Of a stretch of 9,351 bases of DNA, positions 1-6,377 are shown piece by piece. A program made the position numbers and the translations under genes. The first letter of the stretch is position 1. Each line of letters starts with the position of its first letter. Location: the NCBI GenBank assembly GCA_030654555.1, contig JAURXG010000046.1, positions 1-9,351 of the forward strand. The letters are read 5' to 3'. This DNA comes from Aquabacterium sp. GTDB taxonomy: Bacteria; Pseudomonadota; Gammaproteobacteria; Burkholderiales; Burkholderiaceae_C. The notes under the pieces were generated by a model. The model worked only from the letters and a program-made list of their open reading frames with translations. It was not told where the DNA came from and did no database searches.

Positions 1-2680
1 GCGGGCCCAGGGGGCGGTCGTGGCGGGCCAGCAGCTCACCCAGGCGTTGGGCAAAATCGGGCTCCTGCAGGTGACGGGCGGTGATGTTGACGCTGACCGA
101 CAGGTCCAGCCCCTGTTGCTGCCACACCTCCAATTGATCCAGCGCCTGCGCCAGCACATGGTCGCCCACCCGCGCGGACAGCCCGGTGTGCTCGATCAGC
201 GGCAAGAACTGCATCGGCGGCACCACGCCATGCTCGGGGTGGTTCCAGCGCAGCAGCGCCTCGAAGCCCAGCACCACGCCGCGCTTCAGGTCGACCTTGG
301 GCTGGTAGTACAGCATCAGCTCGTTGCGGTCGAGCGCGTCCTGCACGCGGCCGATGGCCAGCACCCGTTCTTCGGTGCGGCGGCTGTGCTCGGGGTCGAA
401 GAACAGGAAGCCGTTGCGCCCCGACTGCTTGACGCCGTACATCGCATGGTCGGCATGGCGCAGCAGGGTGTCGGCATCGCTGGCGTCCAGCGGGTAGACC
501 GTGGCACCGACGCTGGCAGTGACCACCTCGGGCTCGGCGCCGGGGCGCACGACGATGGGCTGGGCCACCACGCGCAGCACGCGCTCGACCGCCGCGCGTG
601 CCTCGTCGACCGTGCCGGCGCGCAGCAGCAGCACGAACTCGTCGCCGCCCAGCCGGGCCGCGGCATCCGACCACACCGTGCCGCGCACCCGCAGCGCACT
701 GCGCAGCCGGTTGGCCAGCTCGACCAGGAACAGGTCGCCGGCCTCGTGGCCATGGCGCTCGTTGACGGCCTTGAAGTGGTCGAGGTCGAGGTAGCACACG
801 GCCAGCAGGTAGCCGTCGCGGTCGGTGGCCGCCATCGCCTCGGCCAGCAGCTGACCCAGGCGCGCCCGGTTGGGCAGCCGGGTGAGTTCGTCGAAATGCG
901 CCTGGCGCTCGAGCCGCTCGCGCTGCAGGCGCTGCTCTGTCACGTCGCTGACCACCAGCACGTGGTAGCGCAGCGCGCCATCGGGGCCATGCACCGTGGA
1001 GACGGTGACGTGCAGCGCGCAGGCGTCGCCATTGCGGCGCCGCTCGACCACCTCGCCCACCCAGTGGCCGTGGCTGCGCAGCGCCGACCACAGGCTGGCC
1101 TGCTGCGGACGGTTCAGGCCATCGGATGTGCCGGCGCGCAGCAGGCCCGGCACGGTGCCGACCAGCTCGTCGCGCGGGATGCCGACGATGCGGCAATAGG
1201 TGGGGTTGGCATCCAGCACCTGCAGGTCGGCATCGGTGATCACCAGGCCTTCGTGCAGGTGCATCAGCACGTTGGACGACAGCTGGTGGCGGTCTTCGGC
1301 ATGGCGCCGCGCGCCCACGTCGGCCAACGAGGCCACCACCCGCAGCGGCGCGCCGCGGTCGTCGCGCTCGGCCACGATCACATGCACGTCGAACCAGCAC
1401 CAGTCGTCGCGCACCCGCATCCGCACCTCGCGCCGCAGCCCGGTGCCGGCGGGCGTGGCCACCGAGGCCAGCGCGCTGTGCAGCGCAGCGCGGTCGTCGG
1501 CATGCACCTGGTGCAGCCAGCGCTCGAGGCTGGTGTCGCGCTCGGCCTGCGGATCGTCCATCAGCGCACGCCAGCGCGGCGAGGTGAAGCCTTCACCGGT
1601 GCGCAGGTTCCAGTCGGCCACGCCGAGATCCGAGCCCACCAGCGCCAACTGCCAGCGTTCGTCCAGCCGGGCCAGCTCGCCCGCCTGGGCGTGCGACACC
1701 AGCACCAGGCCGGCCAACATGGCGGCATAGGCCCACAGCAGCACCAGGCCGCCACCACCCGGCAGCCGATCGGCCAGCGCAAACGGGCCCAGCCCGGCGG
1801 CGGTGGCCACCAGCATCACCACGGTGATGCCCAGCACCGCGGCCGACGCCGTGGCCAGCCCGCAGCGCAGCGCCAGCGTGCACAGCAGCACCGGCGGCAG
1901 CAGCAACAGCGCTGCGCCACCCGGGCCCAGCGCGGGCGGGGCGGCCAGCGTGGCCAGCAGGGCCAGCGCGCAGGCCGCCAGCAGCGCCCCGGATCGCAGC
2001 CGATGCGCCGGCCCGAAGGCCTGCGCCAGGCTGCGGCGGCTGAGCGTGAGCAGCGGCACGCCGGCCACCAGCACGCCCAGCAGGTCACCCATCCACCATT
2101 GCAGCGCGGTCACCGGCAGCGCCAGGGTGCTGATGCGCCCGCTGATCGCCAGCCAGGCCGCGCCGTTGGCGGCGGTGACGACGGTGGCGCCGAGACCCCC
2201 GGCGCCGATCAGCAACCACAGGTCGCGCCGCTGCTCCAGTCGGGGATTGAAACCGGCGCGGCCCATCCAGCGCGCCGCGGCCCACGGCCCCCCCACGTTG
2301 CCCGCTGCGATCATCGCGGCCAGCCACACCGGCGCGCCGACCGACCACGGCACCGCAAAGGCGCCCACCAGCAGGCCGGGCACACACCCCGGGCCCCAGC
2401 GCACCAGCACGGCCAGCGCCAGGCCCAGGGCCGGCCAGAACGCGGCCACGAACGGGGCCGGCCCCGGCAGTGCCAAGCCCAACTGGCCGGCCGCGAAATA
2501 GGCCAGCGCCACCACCCCGGACCGCCACAGCCACGCGCGCCCGGGCTGCCGGTCGGGTGGCAGCGGGGCGTTGGCGGGTGGCGCAGTTGCAGCGGTCGGC
2601 ACGGATGGCGTTTCAGCAGTCAGCCCTGGGGCAGGGCAATGGATCGGGCATGGTATCGACAGGCCTGGGCCGTGCGCCAT
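1..2680 (-). CDS. MASE1-PAS-PAS-GGDEF-EAL c-di-GMP signalling protein (3' end cut by window edge)
   Basis: A membrane-bound sensor that probably makes and/or degrades cyclic di-GMP. The minus-strand frame is open from 2680 to the left edge, about 893 codons. After a Pro/Ala-rich N-terminal tail of about 48 residues comes a multi-pass membrane block (about residues 50-330) containing FWPALGLALAVLVRWGPGV, typical of MASE1. Two PAS-type domains follow (about 340-465 and 470-590; the second has GLVITDADLQVLDANPTY and ends in SDVTEQR). A GGDEF domain (about 593-765) has DLDHFKAVNERHGH and an intact GGDEF at 678-682. An EAL domain from about 780 has YYQPKV, EALLRW (E807) and SVNITARHL, and is cut after ARHDRPLGP. 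Its later catalytic residues (DDFG, K, E) are outside the window. The inhibitory I-site RxxD reads VWSD. The start is uncertain: ATG at 2680 is the only upstream Met I find in frame; GTG at 2602 is the alternative. Neither has a clear Shine-Dalgarno. The family is certain; whether it acts as cyclase, phosphodiesterase or both is not. Confidence 0.93.
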   Translation of the reverse strand, partial: MAHGPGLSIPCPIHCPAPGLTAETPSVPTAATAPPANAPLPPDRQPGRAWLWRSGVVALAYFAAGQLGLALPGPAPFVAAFWPALGLALAVLVRWGPGCVPGLLVGAFAVPWSVGAPVWLAAMIAAGNVGGPWAAARWMGRAGFNPRLEQRRDLWLLIGAGGLGATVVTAANGAAWLAISGRISTLALPVTALQWWMGDLLGVLVAGVPLLTLSRRSLAQAFGPAHRLRSGALLAACALALLATLAAPPALGPGGAALLLLPPVLLCTLALRCGLATASAAVLGITVVMLVATAAGLGPFALADRLPGGGGLVLLWAYAAMLAGLVLVSHAQAGELARLDERWQLALVGSDLGVADWNLRTGEGFTSPRWRALMDDPQAERDTSLERWLHQVHADDRAALHSALASVATPAGTGLRREVRMRVRDDWCWFDVHVIVAERDDRGAPLRVVASLADVGARRHAEDRHQLSSNVLMHLHEGLVITDADLQVLDANPTYCRIVGIPRDELVGTVPGLLRAGTSDGLNRPQQASLWSALRSHGHWVGEVVERRRNGDACALHVTVSTVHGPDGALRYHVLVVSDVTEQRLQRERLERQAHFDELTRLPNRARLGQLLAEAMAATDRDGYLLAVCYLDLDHFKAVNERHGHEAGDLFLVELANRLRSALRVRGTVWSDAAARLGGDEFVLLLRAGTVDEARAAVERVLRVVAQPIVVRPGAEPEVVTASVGATVYPLDASDADTLLRHADHAMYGVKQSGRNGFLFFDPEHSRRTEERVLAIGRVQDALDRNELMLYYQPKVDLKRGVVLGFEALLRWNHPEHGVVPPMQFLPLIEHTGLSARVGDHVLAQALDQLEVWQQQGLDLSVSVNITARHLQEPDFAQRLGELLARHDRPLGP

Positions 2681-2702
2681 CCCGCGAGCAGGGCTTGGCG
2701 GC

Positions 2703-2712
2703 GCATCGATGC
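2703..2712. repeat. Perfect 10-bp palindrome GCATCGATGC upstream of the GGDEF/EAL gene
   Basis: GCATCGATGC is self-complementary. It lies 22 bp upstream of the ATG at 2680, followed directly by a second short dyad (GCACGG at 2711-2716, CCGTGC at 2722-2727). Both sit between the terminator of the H-NS gene and the start of the GGDEF/EAL gene, where the promoter of the latter must lie if it has its own. An operator role is only inference. Confidence 0.35.
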
Positions 2713-2730
2713 ACGGCGCGCCCGTGCAGA

Positions 2731-2759
2731 AAACAAAAAGGCCCGGCGAGGCCGGGCCT
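2731..2759 (-). terminator. Rho-independent terminator after the H-NS gene
   Basis: A perfect 9-bp GC-rich stem (AGGCCCGGC at 2739-2747, GCCGGGCCT at 2751-2759) closes a 3-nt loop. Read on the minus strand, the 3' arm runs into a T-rich tract (2731-2739, TTTTTGTTT). It lies 50 nt past the stop of the H-NS gene at 2810 and separates that gene from the downstream GGDEF/EAL gene. There is no T-tract on the plus-strand side. Confidence 0.9.
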
Positions 2760-2809
2760 GTGACAGGGCGTGCGGCGCAACGGCGGCGCCGGCCATGCCG
2801 CGGTGTCGA

Positions 2810-3124
2810 TCAGAGCGCGAAATCTTCGATCTTGGCGCCGGCGGCCAATGCCGCCTTCAGCCACTTGGGCTGCAGGCCGCGGCCGGTCCAGGATTCGCCG
2901 GTGGCGGCATTGCGGTATTTGGCCGCGACCTTGCCGGTGGGTTTGGCGGCGGTCGACGCGCGTGCGGCGGGGGCCTTGCCGGCAATATCGGCGGCCGTCA
3001 GACCATATTCGGCCATCAGGGCCTTGACCTTGGCCACCGCATCGGCACGGGCCTCACGCTGGACGTCGGCGATCTTCTTTTCGATTTCGGCGCGTTGCGC
3101 CAGCAGGTCTTGCAGCGAGGACAT
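2810..3124 (-). CDS. H-NS family nucleoid-associated DNA-binding protein
   Basis: A 104-residue protein of the H-NS histone-like family, which binds and often silences AT-rich DNA. The N-terminal half (about residues 1-40) is a charged helical oligomerisation segment (LQDLLAQRAEIEKKIADVQREA). A flexible Ala/Lys-rich linker follows (about 48-66). The C-terminal DNA-binding domain is KYRNAATGESWTGRGLQPKWLKAAL (69-93), ending KIEDFAL. The core minor-groove motif, (Q/R)GR in many H-NS proteins, reads RGL here, so the second Arg is a Leu. The start at 3124 is chosen because GGAG (3132-3135) stands 7 nt upstream and MSSLQDLL matches the family length. The frame could extend to an ATG at 3169, but the added residues (MVLHSRHCHSNRSLN) do not look like the family. 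It lies 103 bp after yggX on the same strand and has its own strong terminator. I see no clear sigma-70 promoter in that gap. Confidence 0.93.
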   Translation of the reverse strand: MSSLQDLLAQRAEIEKKIADVQREARADAVAKVKALMAEYGLTAADIAGKAPAARASTAAKPTGKVAAKYRNAATGESWTGRGLQPKWLKAALAAGAKIEDFAL

Positions 3125-3179
3125 ATTCAGGCTCCGGTTGGAATGACAATGGCGCGAGTGTAATACCAATCTCGATCCG

Positions 3180-3247
3180 ATGTCCCGCCGAAACTATGAT
3201 GGGTATCCCTGATCGGGCCTGCGTAAATCAGGCCGATGGCGGGACAT
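3180..3247 (-). repeat. Nested inverted repeats spanning the yggX stop codon (possible RNA structure)
   Basis: The outer arms are a perfect 10-nt inverted repeat: ATGTCCCGCC at 3180-3189 and GGCGGGACAT at 3238-3247. Inside, and touching the right outer arm, is a second hairpin: ATCGGGCCTG at 3212-3221 pairs with CAGGCCGAT at 3229-3237 (9 bp, one bulged G, 7-nt loop). The yggX stop codon (3228-3230) lies within the inner hairpin. In the minus-strand transcript both stems could form together. No T-tract follows the outer stem, so it is not a standard intrinsic terminator. It may stabilise the argA-yggX mRNA end, act as a Rho-dependent or protein-bound site, or control read-through into the H-NS gene. 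Confidence 0.5.
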
Positions 3248-3500
3248 AACCCGCAGGCTGCTCGGCACCTGCGCCGAAGAAGAACTGTTCCATCTGCCGG
3301 GCAAGGTATTGGCGGGCGCGCTGGTCGGCCAGGTTGAGGCGGTTTTCATTGACCAGCATGGTCTGGTGCTTGAGCCACAGGGCCCAGGCTTCCTTGCTGA
3401 CGTTGGCGTAGAGGCGCTTGCCCAACTCGCCGGGGTAGGGGGCGAAGTCCAGGCCTTCGGCTTCTTTCTTGAGGTGAACGCATAACACGGTACGGGCCAT
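3228..3500 (-). CDS. yggX: Probable Fe(2+)-trafficking / oxidative-damage protection protein YggX
   Basis: A 90-residue cytosolic protein of the YggX family, which is linked to iron trafficking and to protecting Fe-S clusters from oxidative damage. The sequence follows the family end to end: MARTVLCVHLKKEAEGLDF with the conserved Cys7, then YPGELGKRLYANVSKEAWALW, then HQTMLVNENRLNL, and a C-terminal GYVPP segment. Length matches the roughly 90-residue family norm. The start at 3500 is fixed by the conserved N-terminus and by AGGAGA (complement of 3506-3511) 5 nt upstream. The frame is open further upstream but that part has no family similarity. The gene starts 40 nt after the argA stop on the same strand, so the two are probably cotranscribed. 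Its stop codon lies within a predicted hairpin. Confidence 0.96.
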   Translation of the reverse strand: MARTVLCVHLKKEAEGLDFAPYPGELGKRLYANVSKEAWALWLKHQTMLVNENRLNLADQRARQYLARQMEQFFFGAGAEQPAGYVPPSA

Positions 3501-3540
3501 CGGGGTCTCCTGAGAGGGGTGTTCGAATGCGGACGGGTTT

Positions 3541-4881
3541 TCAGCCCAGTTTCTTGACCAGGACCTGCGAGCGCCGGTCCCAGTTGTACTTGCGTTTGCG
3601 GGCTTCGGGCAGCCAATCGGGGTCGACCGGTGCAAATCCGCGCTTGATGAACCAGTGCATCGTGCGCGTGGTGAGCACGAAGATACTTTCCAGGCCCTGC
3701 GCGCGGGCGCGCTGCTCGATGCGCTTGAGGATGCGCTCGCCGTCGCCCTGCCCCTGCACCTGTGGCGATATGGTGAGCGCCGCCATTTCACCGGTGCGGG
3801 CTTCGGGATAGGGGTAGAGCGCGGCGCAGCCGAATATCACGCCATCGTGCTCGATGATCGTGTAATTGGCGATGTCGCGCTCGATTTCGGTGCGCTCGCG
3901 GCGCACCAGGGTACCGTCGCGCTCGAACGGCTCGATCAGTTGCAGGATGCCGCCCACGTCGTCGGCGGTGGCCTCGTGCAGGCTCTCGAGTTTCTCGTCG
4001 ACCACCATGGTGCCGATGCCGTCGTGGGTGAATATCTCCTGCAATATCGCGCCGTCCACGCCGAACGGCAGGATGTGCGAGCGCTCGACGCCGGCCTCGC
4101 AGGCCTTCACGCAGTGCTGCAGGTAGAAGGCCAGGTCGGTGGGCTGGGTGGGCGGCGCCAGCGTGGCGAGCAGCCGCTTGGCGTCGGCCAGCGCCAGCTC
4201 GGTGTCGATCGGGCTGTCGGGGTCGTTGCGGTCCTCGGCGATGCCGGGGGTCTCGGTCATGAACAGCAGCTTGTCGGCCTGCAGCGCCACCGCGGTGGCG
4301 GTGGCCACGTCTTCCATCGTCAGGTTGAAGGCCTCGCCGGTGGGCGAGAAGCCGAACGGGCTCAGCAGCACCAGCGCGCCGATGTCGATGGCGCGGCGGA
4401 TGGTGGCGCCGTCGACCCGCCGAACCACGCCCGAATGCATGAAATCCACGCCGTCGACGATGCCCACCGGGCGTGCGGTGAGGAAGTTGCCCGAGACCAC
4501 CCGCACCGTGGCATTGGCCATCGGCGTGTTGGGCAGGCCCTGCGAGAAGGCGGCTTCGATCTCGAAGCGCAGCTGGCCGGCGGCTTCCTGCGCGCAGTCG
4601 AGCGTGATCGCATCGGTGATGCGCAGGCCGTGGCTGTAGCGCGAGGCATGGCCCTTGGCCGCCAGCTGCTCGTTGACCTGCGGGCGGAAGCCGTGCACCA
4701 GCACCAGCTTGATGCCCATCGCATGCAGGATGGCGAGGTCCTGCACGAAGTTGTTGAGCTTGCCCGCGGCGATCAGCTCGCCGGCCATGCCCACCACGAA
4801 GGTCTTGCCGCGGTAGGCATGGATGTACGGCGCCACGGCGCGAAACCAGGGGATGAAGGTGTGCGGGAAGACCAGGCTCAT
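3541..4881 (-). CDS. argA: N-acetylglutamate synthase (amino-acid N-acetyltransferase)
   Basis: A 446-residue enzyme that transfers acetyl from acetyl-CoA to L-glutamate, the first step of arginine synthesis. The N-terminal part (about 1-285) is an amino-acid-kinase-like domain, where arginine feedback usually acts in this family: FVVGMAGELIAAGKLNNFVQDLAILHAMG and LVLVHGFRPQVNEQL. The C-terminal part (about 295-446) is a GNAT acetyltransferase with the CoA-binding loop QVQGQGDGERIL (about 370-382) and the ArgA signature FVLTTRTMHWFIKRGF, ending KYNWDRRSQVLVKKLG. The start at 4881 (MSLVFPHTFIPWFRAVAPYIHAYRGKTFVV) fits known ArgA N-termini. No clear Shine-Dalgarno precedes it. The frame extends upstream into the intergenic region, where residues are low-complexity. 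The gene is divergent from kbl (213 bp apart) and is followed by yggX. Confidence 0.96.
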   Translation of the reverse strand: MSLVFPHTFIPWFRAVAPYIHAYRGKTFVVGMAGELIAAGKLNNFVQDLAILHAMGIKLVLVHGFRPQVNEQLAAKGHASRYSHGLRITDAITLDCAQEAAGQLRFEIEAAFSQGLPNTPMANATVRVVSGNFLTARPVGIVDGVDFMHSGVVRRVDGATIRRAIDIGALVLLSPFGFSPTGEAFNLTMEDVATATAVALQADKLLFMTETPGIAEDRNDPDSPIDTELALADAKRLLATLAPPTQPTDLAFYLQHCVKACEAGVERSHILPFGVDGAILQEIFTHDGIGTMVVDEKLESLHEATADDVGGILQLIEPFERDGTLVRRERTEIERDIANYTIIEHDGVIFGCAALYPYPEARTGEMAALTISPQVQGQGDGERILKRIEQRARAQGLESIFVLTTRTMHWFIKRGFAPVDPDWLPEARKRKYNWDRRSQVLVKKLG

Positions 4882-5094
4882 GTTGTGGTGCAAAGTTGCG
4901 GCCGATTGTGCCGCAGGGCCGCGGGCCTGCGTGCCGGTGCGGGCCGTCGTGCCAGTGCCGCATCGGGCGCTCGATCGCCGGCAGAATGCGTGGCGCGAAT
5001 CGAGCGATTCCAGTCGCCTGGGCTGCCCGCCAACCGGGCGCTCCGGGTTCCTCGTCAGCCGCCTCACCGGGCGGCGTTTCCAGGTTGCACCACC
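4882..5094. promoter_or_regulatory. Divergent intergenic region argA/kbl with two 14-bp dyads
   Basis: This 213-bp region must carry the promoters of argA (leftward) and kbl (rightward). It holds GGCGCTCGATCGCC at 4966-4979 (palindromic except for one position pair) and GAATCGAGCGATTC at 4997-5010 (6-bp perfect arms around AG). The shared 8-mer CGCTCGAT/ATCGAGCG occurs in opposite orientations (4968-4975 and 4999-5006). The dyad centres are 31 bp apart, about three helical turns. This is compatible with a cooperative operator, but no known binding-site family is recognised. I could not assign convincing -35/-10 boxes. Confidence 0.5.
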
Positions 5095-6309
5095 ATGCCC
5101 TCCGCCGAGCACTTTCTGACCCATGTCCGCAGCGAACTGCTGAGCCTGCAGGAGGCCGGCCTGATGAAGGCGGAGCGGGTGATCACCACGCCGCAGGGCG
5201 CCACGGTGCGCCTGGCGGATGGCCGCAGCCTGATCAACCTGTGCGCCAACAACTACCTGGGCCTGTCGTCGAACGAGGCGGTCGGCGCGGCCGCCCAGGC
5301 CACGATCGCCAGCCATGGCTTCGGCCTGAGCTCGGTGCGCTTCATCTGCGGCACGCAGGACATCCACAAGACGCTCGAGCAGCGGCTGGCGCGCTTCCTG
5401 GGCACGGAGGACGCGATCCTGTACGCCGCGGCCTTCGACGCCAACGGCGGCCTGTTCGAGCCGCTGTTCGGCGAGGCCGACGTGGTGATCAGCGACGAAC
5501 TGAACCATGCGTCCATCATCGACGGCATCCGGCTGTGCAAGGCGCAACGGCGGCGCTACCGCCACAACGACATGGCCGATCTGGCCGAACAGCTGCAGCA
5601 GGCACGTGCGGGCGGTGCGCGCCATGTGCTGGTGTTCACCGACGGCGCGTTCTCAATGGACGGCACGGTGGCGCAGCTCGACGTGATGCGCCGGCTGTGC
5701 GACGCGCACGGCGCGCTGCTGGCCATCGACGACTGCCATGCCACCGGCTTCATGGGCGCCACCGGCCGCGGCACGCACGAGCACCACGGCCTGCTGGTGA
5801 ATGGCCGCTCGAAGGTCGACCTGATCACCGGCACGCTGGGCAAGGCGCTGGGCGGGGCCTCGGGTGGCTTCACCGCCGGCCCGGCGCCGGTGATCGAACT
5901 GCTGCGCCAGCGCTCGCGGCCCTATCTGTTCTCCAACACGCTGGCGCCGGCGATCGTCGGGGCGTCGATCGCGGTGCTCGACCTGCTGGAGTCGTCGACC
6001 ACGCTGCGCGACCGGGTGCATGCCAACACGCGCCACTTCCGCCAGGCCATCGCCGCAGCGGGTTTCGAGATCAAGCCGGGCGAGCATCCGATCGTGCCGA
6101 TCATGGTCTACGACGCGGTGCTGGCCCAGCAGCTGGCGGCGCGGTTGCTCGAGTTGGGCATCTACGTGGTGGGCTTCTTCTTTCCGGTGGTGCCGCGCGG
6201 CCAGGCGCGCATCCGCGTGCAGGTGAGCGCGGCGCACAGCATCGAGCAACTGGACGCCGCCGTGGCCGCCTTCGCCCAGGCCGGACGCGAGCTGGGGCTG
6301 GTCAGGTGA
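5095..6309 (+). CDS. kbl: Glycine C-acetyltransferase (2-amino-3-ketobutyrate CoA ligase)
   Basis: A 404-residue PLP enzyme of the alpha-oxoamine synthase family. It cleaves 2-amino-3-ketobutyrate with CoA into glycine and acetyl-CoA, the second step of threonine breakdown. Family features in order: NLCANNYLGLSS; FGLSSVRFICGTQDIHKTLE; DELNHASIIDGIRL; the cofactor segment AIDDCHATGFMGATGRG (many homologues have Ser where this has Cys); the PLP lysine in ITGTLGKALGGASGG (K250); RSRPYLFSN; and GFFFPVVPRGQARIRVQ near the C-terminus. Length matches E. coli Kbl (about 398). The start at 5095 gives the family N-terminus (MPSAEHFLTHVRSEL). Only a weak AGG about 12 nt upstream is seen. The frame stays open far upstream, antisense to argA, which is an artefact. 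Its TGA overlaps the GTG of a mini-ORF leading into the threonine dehydrogenase gene. Confidence 0.97.
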   Translation: MPSAEHFLTHVRSELLSLQEAGLMKAERVITTPQGATVRLADGRSLINLCANNYLGLSSNEAVGAAAQATIASHGFGLSSVRFICGTQDIHKTLEQRLARFLGTEDAILYAAAFDANGGLFEPLFGEADVVISDELNHASIIDGIRLCKAQRRRYRHNDMADLAEQLQQARAGGARHVLVFTDGAFSMDGTVAQLDVMRRLCDAHGALLAIDDCHATGFMGATGRGTHEHHGLLVNGRSKVDLITGTLGKALGGASGGFTAGPAPVIELLRQRSRPYLFSNTLAPAIVGASIAVLDLLESSTTLRDRVHANTRHFRQAIAAAGFEIKPGEHPIVPIMVYDAVLAQQLAARLLELGIYVVGFFFPVVPRGQARIRVQVSAAHSIEQLDAAVAAFAQAGRELGLVR

Positions 6310-6347
6310 GCGCTTTGAAGATCCTCATCATCGGCGGAGACTTGTGA
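6306..6347 (+). CDS. 13-codon mini-ORF at the kbl-tdh junction (duplicated tdh start)
   Basis: GTG at 6306 overlaps the kbl stop (GTGA, 6306-6309) and reads MSALKILIIGGDL before TGA at 6345-6347, which overlaps the ATG of the dehydrogenase (TGATG, 6345-6349). The peptide repeats the start of the downstream enzyme (MAPLKILIIGANG), because the DNA of that start is duplicated 41 bp upstream. It may be a coupling or leader frame that carries ribosomes from kbl to tdh, or simply a remnant of the duplication. The overlapping arrangement is read directly; translation of the peptide is inference. Confidence 0.45.
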   Translation: MSALKILIIGGDL

Positions 6348-6377
6348 TGGCGCCGCTGAAGATCCTCATCATCGGCG
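6316..6377 (+). repeat. Direct repeat of the tdh 5' coding sequence
   Basis: A 21-nt sequence encoding LKILIIG occurs identically at 6316-6336 and 6357-6377, offset by 41 bp. The preceding bases are only partly alike, but the start codons (GTG 6306, ATG 6347) also align at the same 41-bp offset. As 41 is not a multiple of 3, the two copies are read in different frames, each from its own start. This suggests a short tandem duplication covering the start of the dehydrogenase gene. Confidence 0.85.
6336..6339 (+). promoter_or_regulatory. Shine-Dalgarno GGAG deciding the tdh start
   Basis: GGAG stands 7 nt before the ATG at 6347. This favours 6347 over the in-frame GTG at 6344. The site lies just past the first repeat copy and inside the mini-ORF, so ribosomes translating the mini-ORF would pass over it. 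Confidence 0.6.

Noticed and set aside
36..1400. Minus-strand open frame of 454 codons inside the GGDEF/EAL gene
   Set aside because: It is out of frame with the recognisable PAS, GGDEF and EAL motifs and is Arg/Ala/Gly-rich, so it is a frame shadow. No frameshift is needed to explain the real gene.
20..3163. A 1047-codon plus-strand open frame across the first 3 kb
   Set aside because: It is antisense, in codon register, to the GGDEF/EAL gene and runs on through the H-NS gene. The translation is low-complexity (Gln/His/Arg/Gly-rich) with no domain, as expected where GC-rich codons leave no stops on the opposite strand.
3125..3169. Longer H-NS start at the ATG at 3169
   Set aside because: The 15 extra residues are not family-like, and the ATG at 3124 has a well-placed GGAG.
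5031..5048. Near-palindrome AACCGGGCGCTCCGGGTT in front of kbl
   Set aside because: The arms mismatch inside the stem and the sequence is pure GC-rich background; the two dyads at 4966-5010 are better supported.
3655..5094. A long N-terminal extension of the kbl frame through the intergenic region and antisense to argA
   Set aside because: The extension is an antisense shadow of argA. Similarity to Kbl begins at the ATG at 5095, which gives the normal family length.
4882..5625. Upstream extension of the argA frame into and beyond the intergenic region
   Set aside because: It is antisense to the kbl 5' part, has low-complexity composition and no ArgA similarity. The family N-terminus starts at the ATG at 4881.
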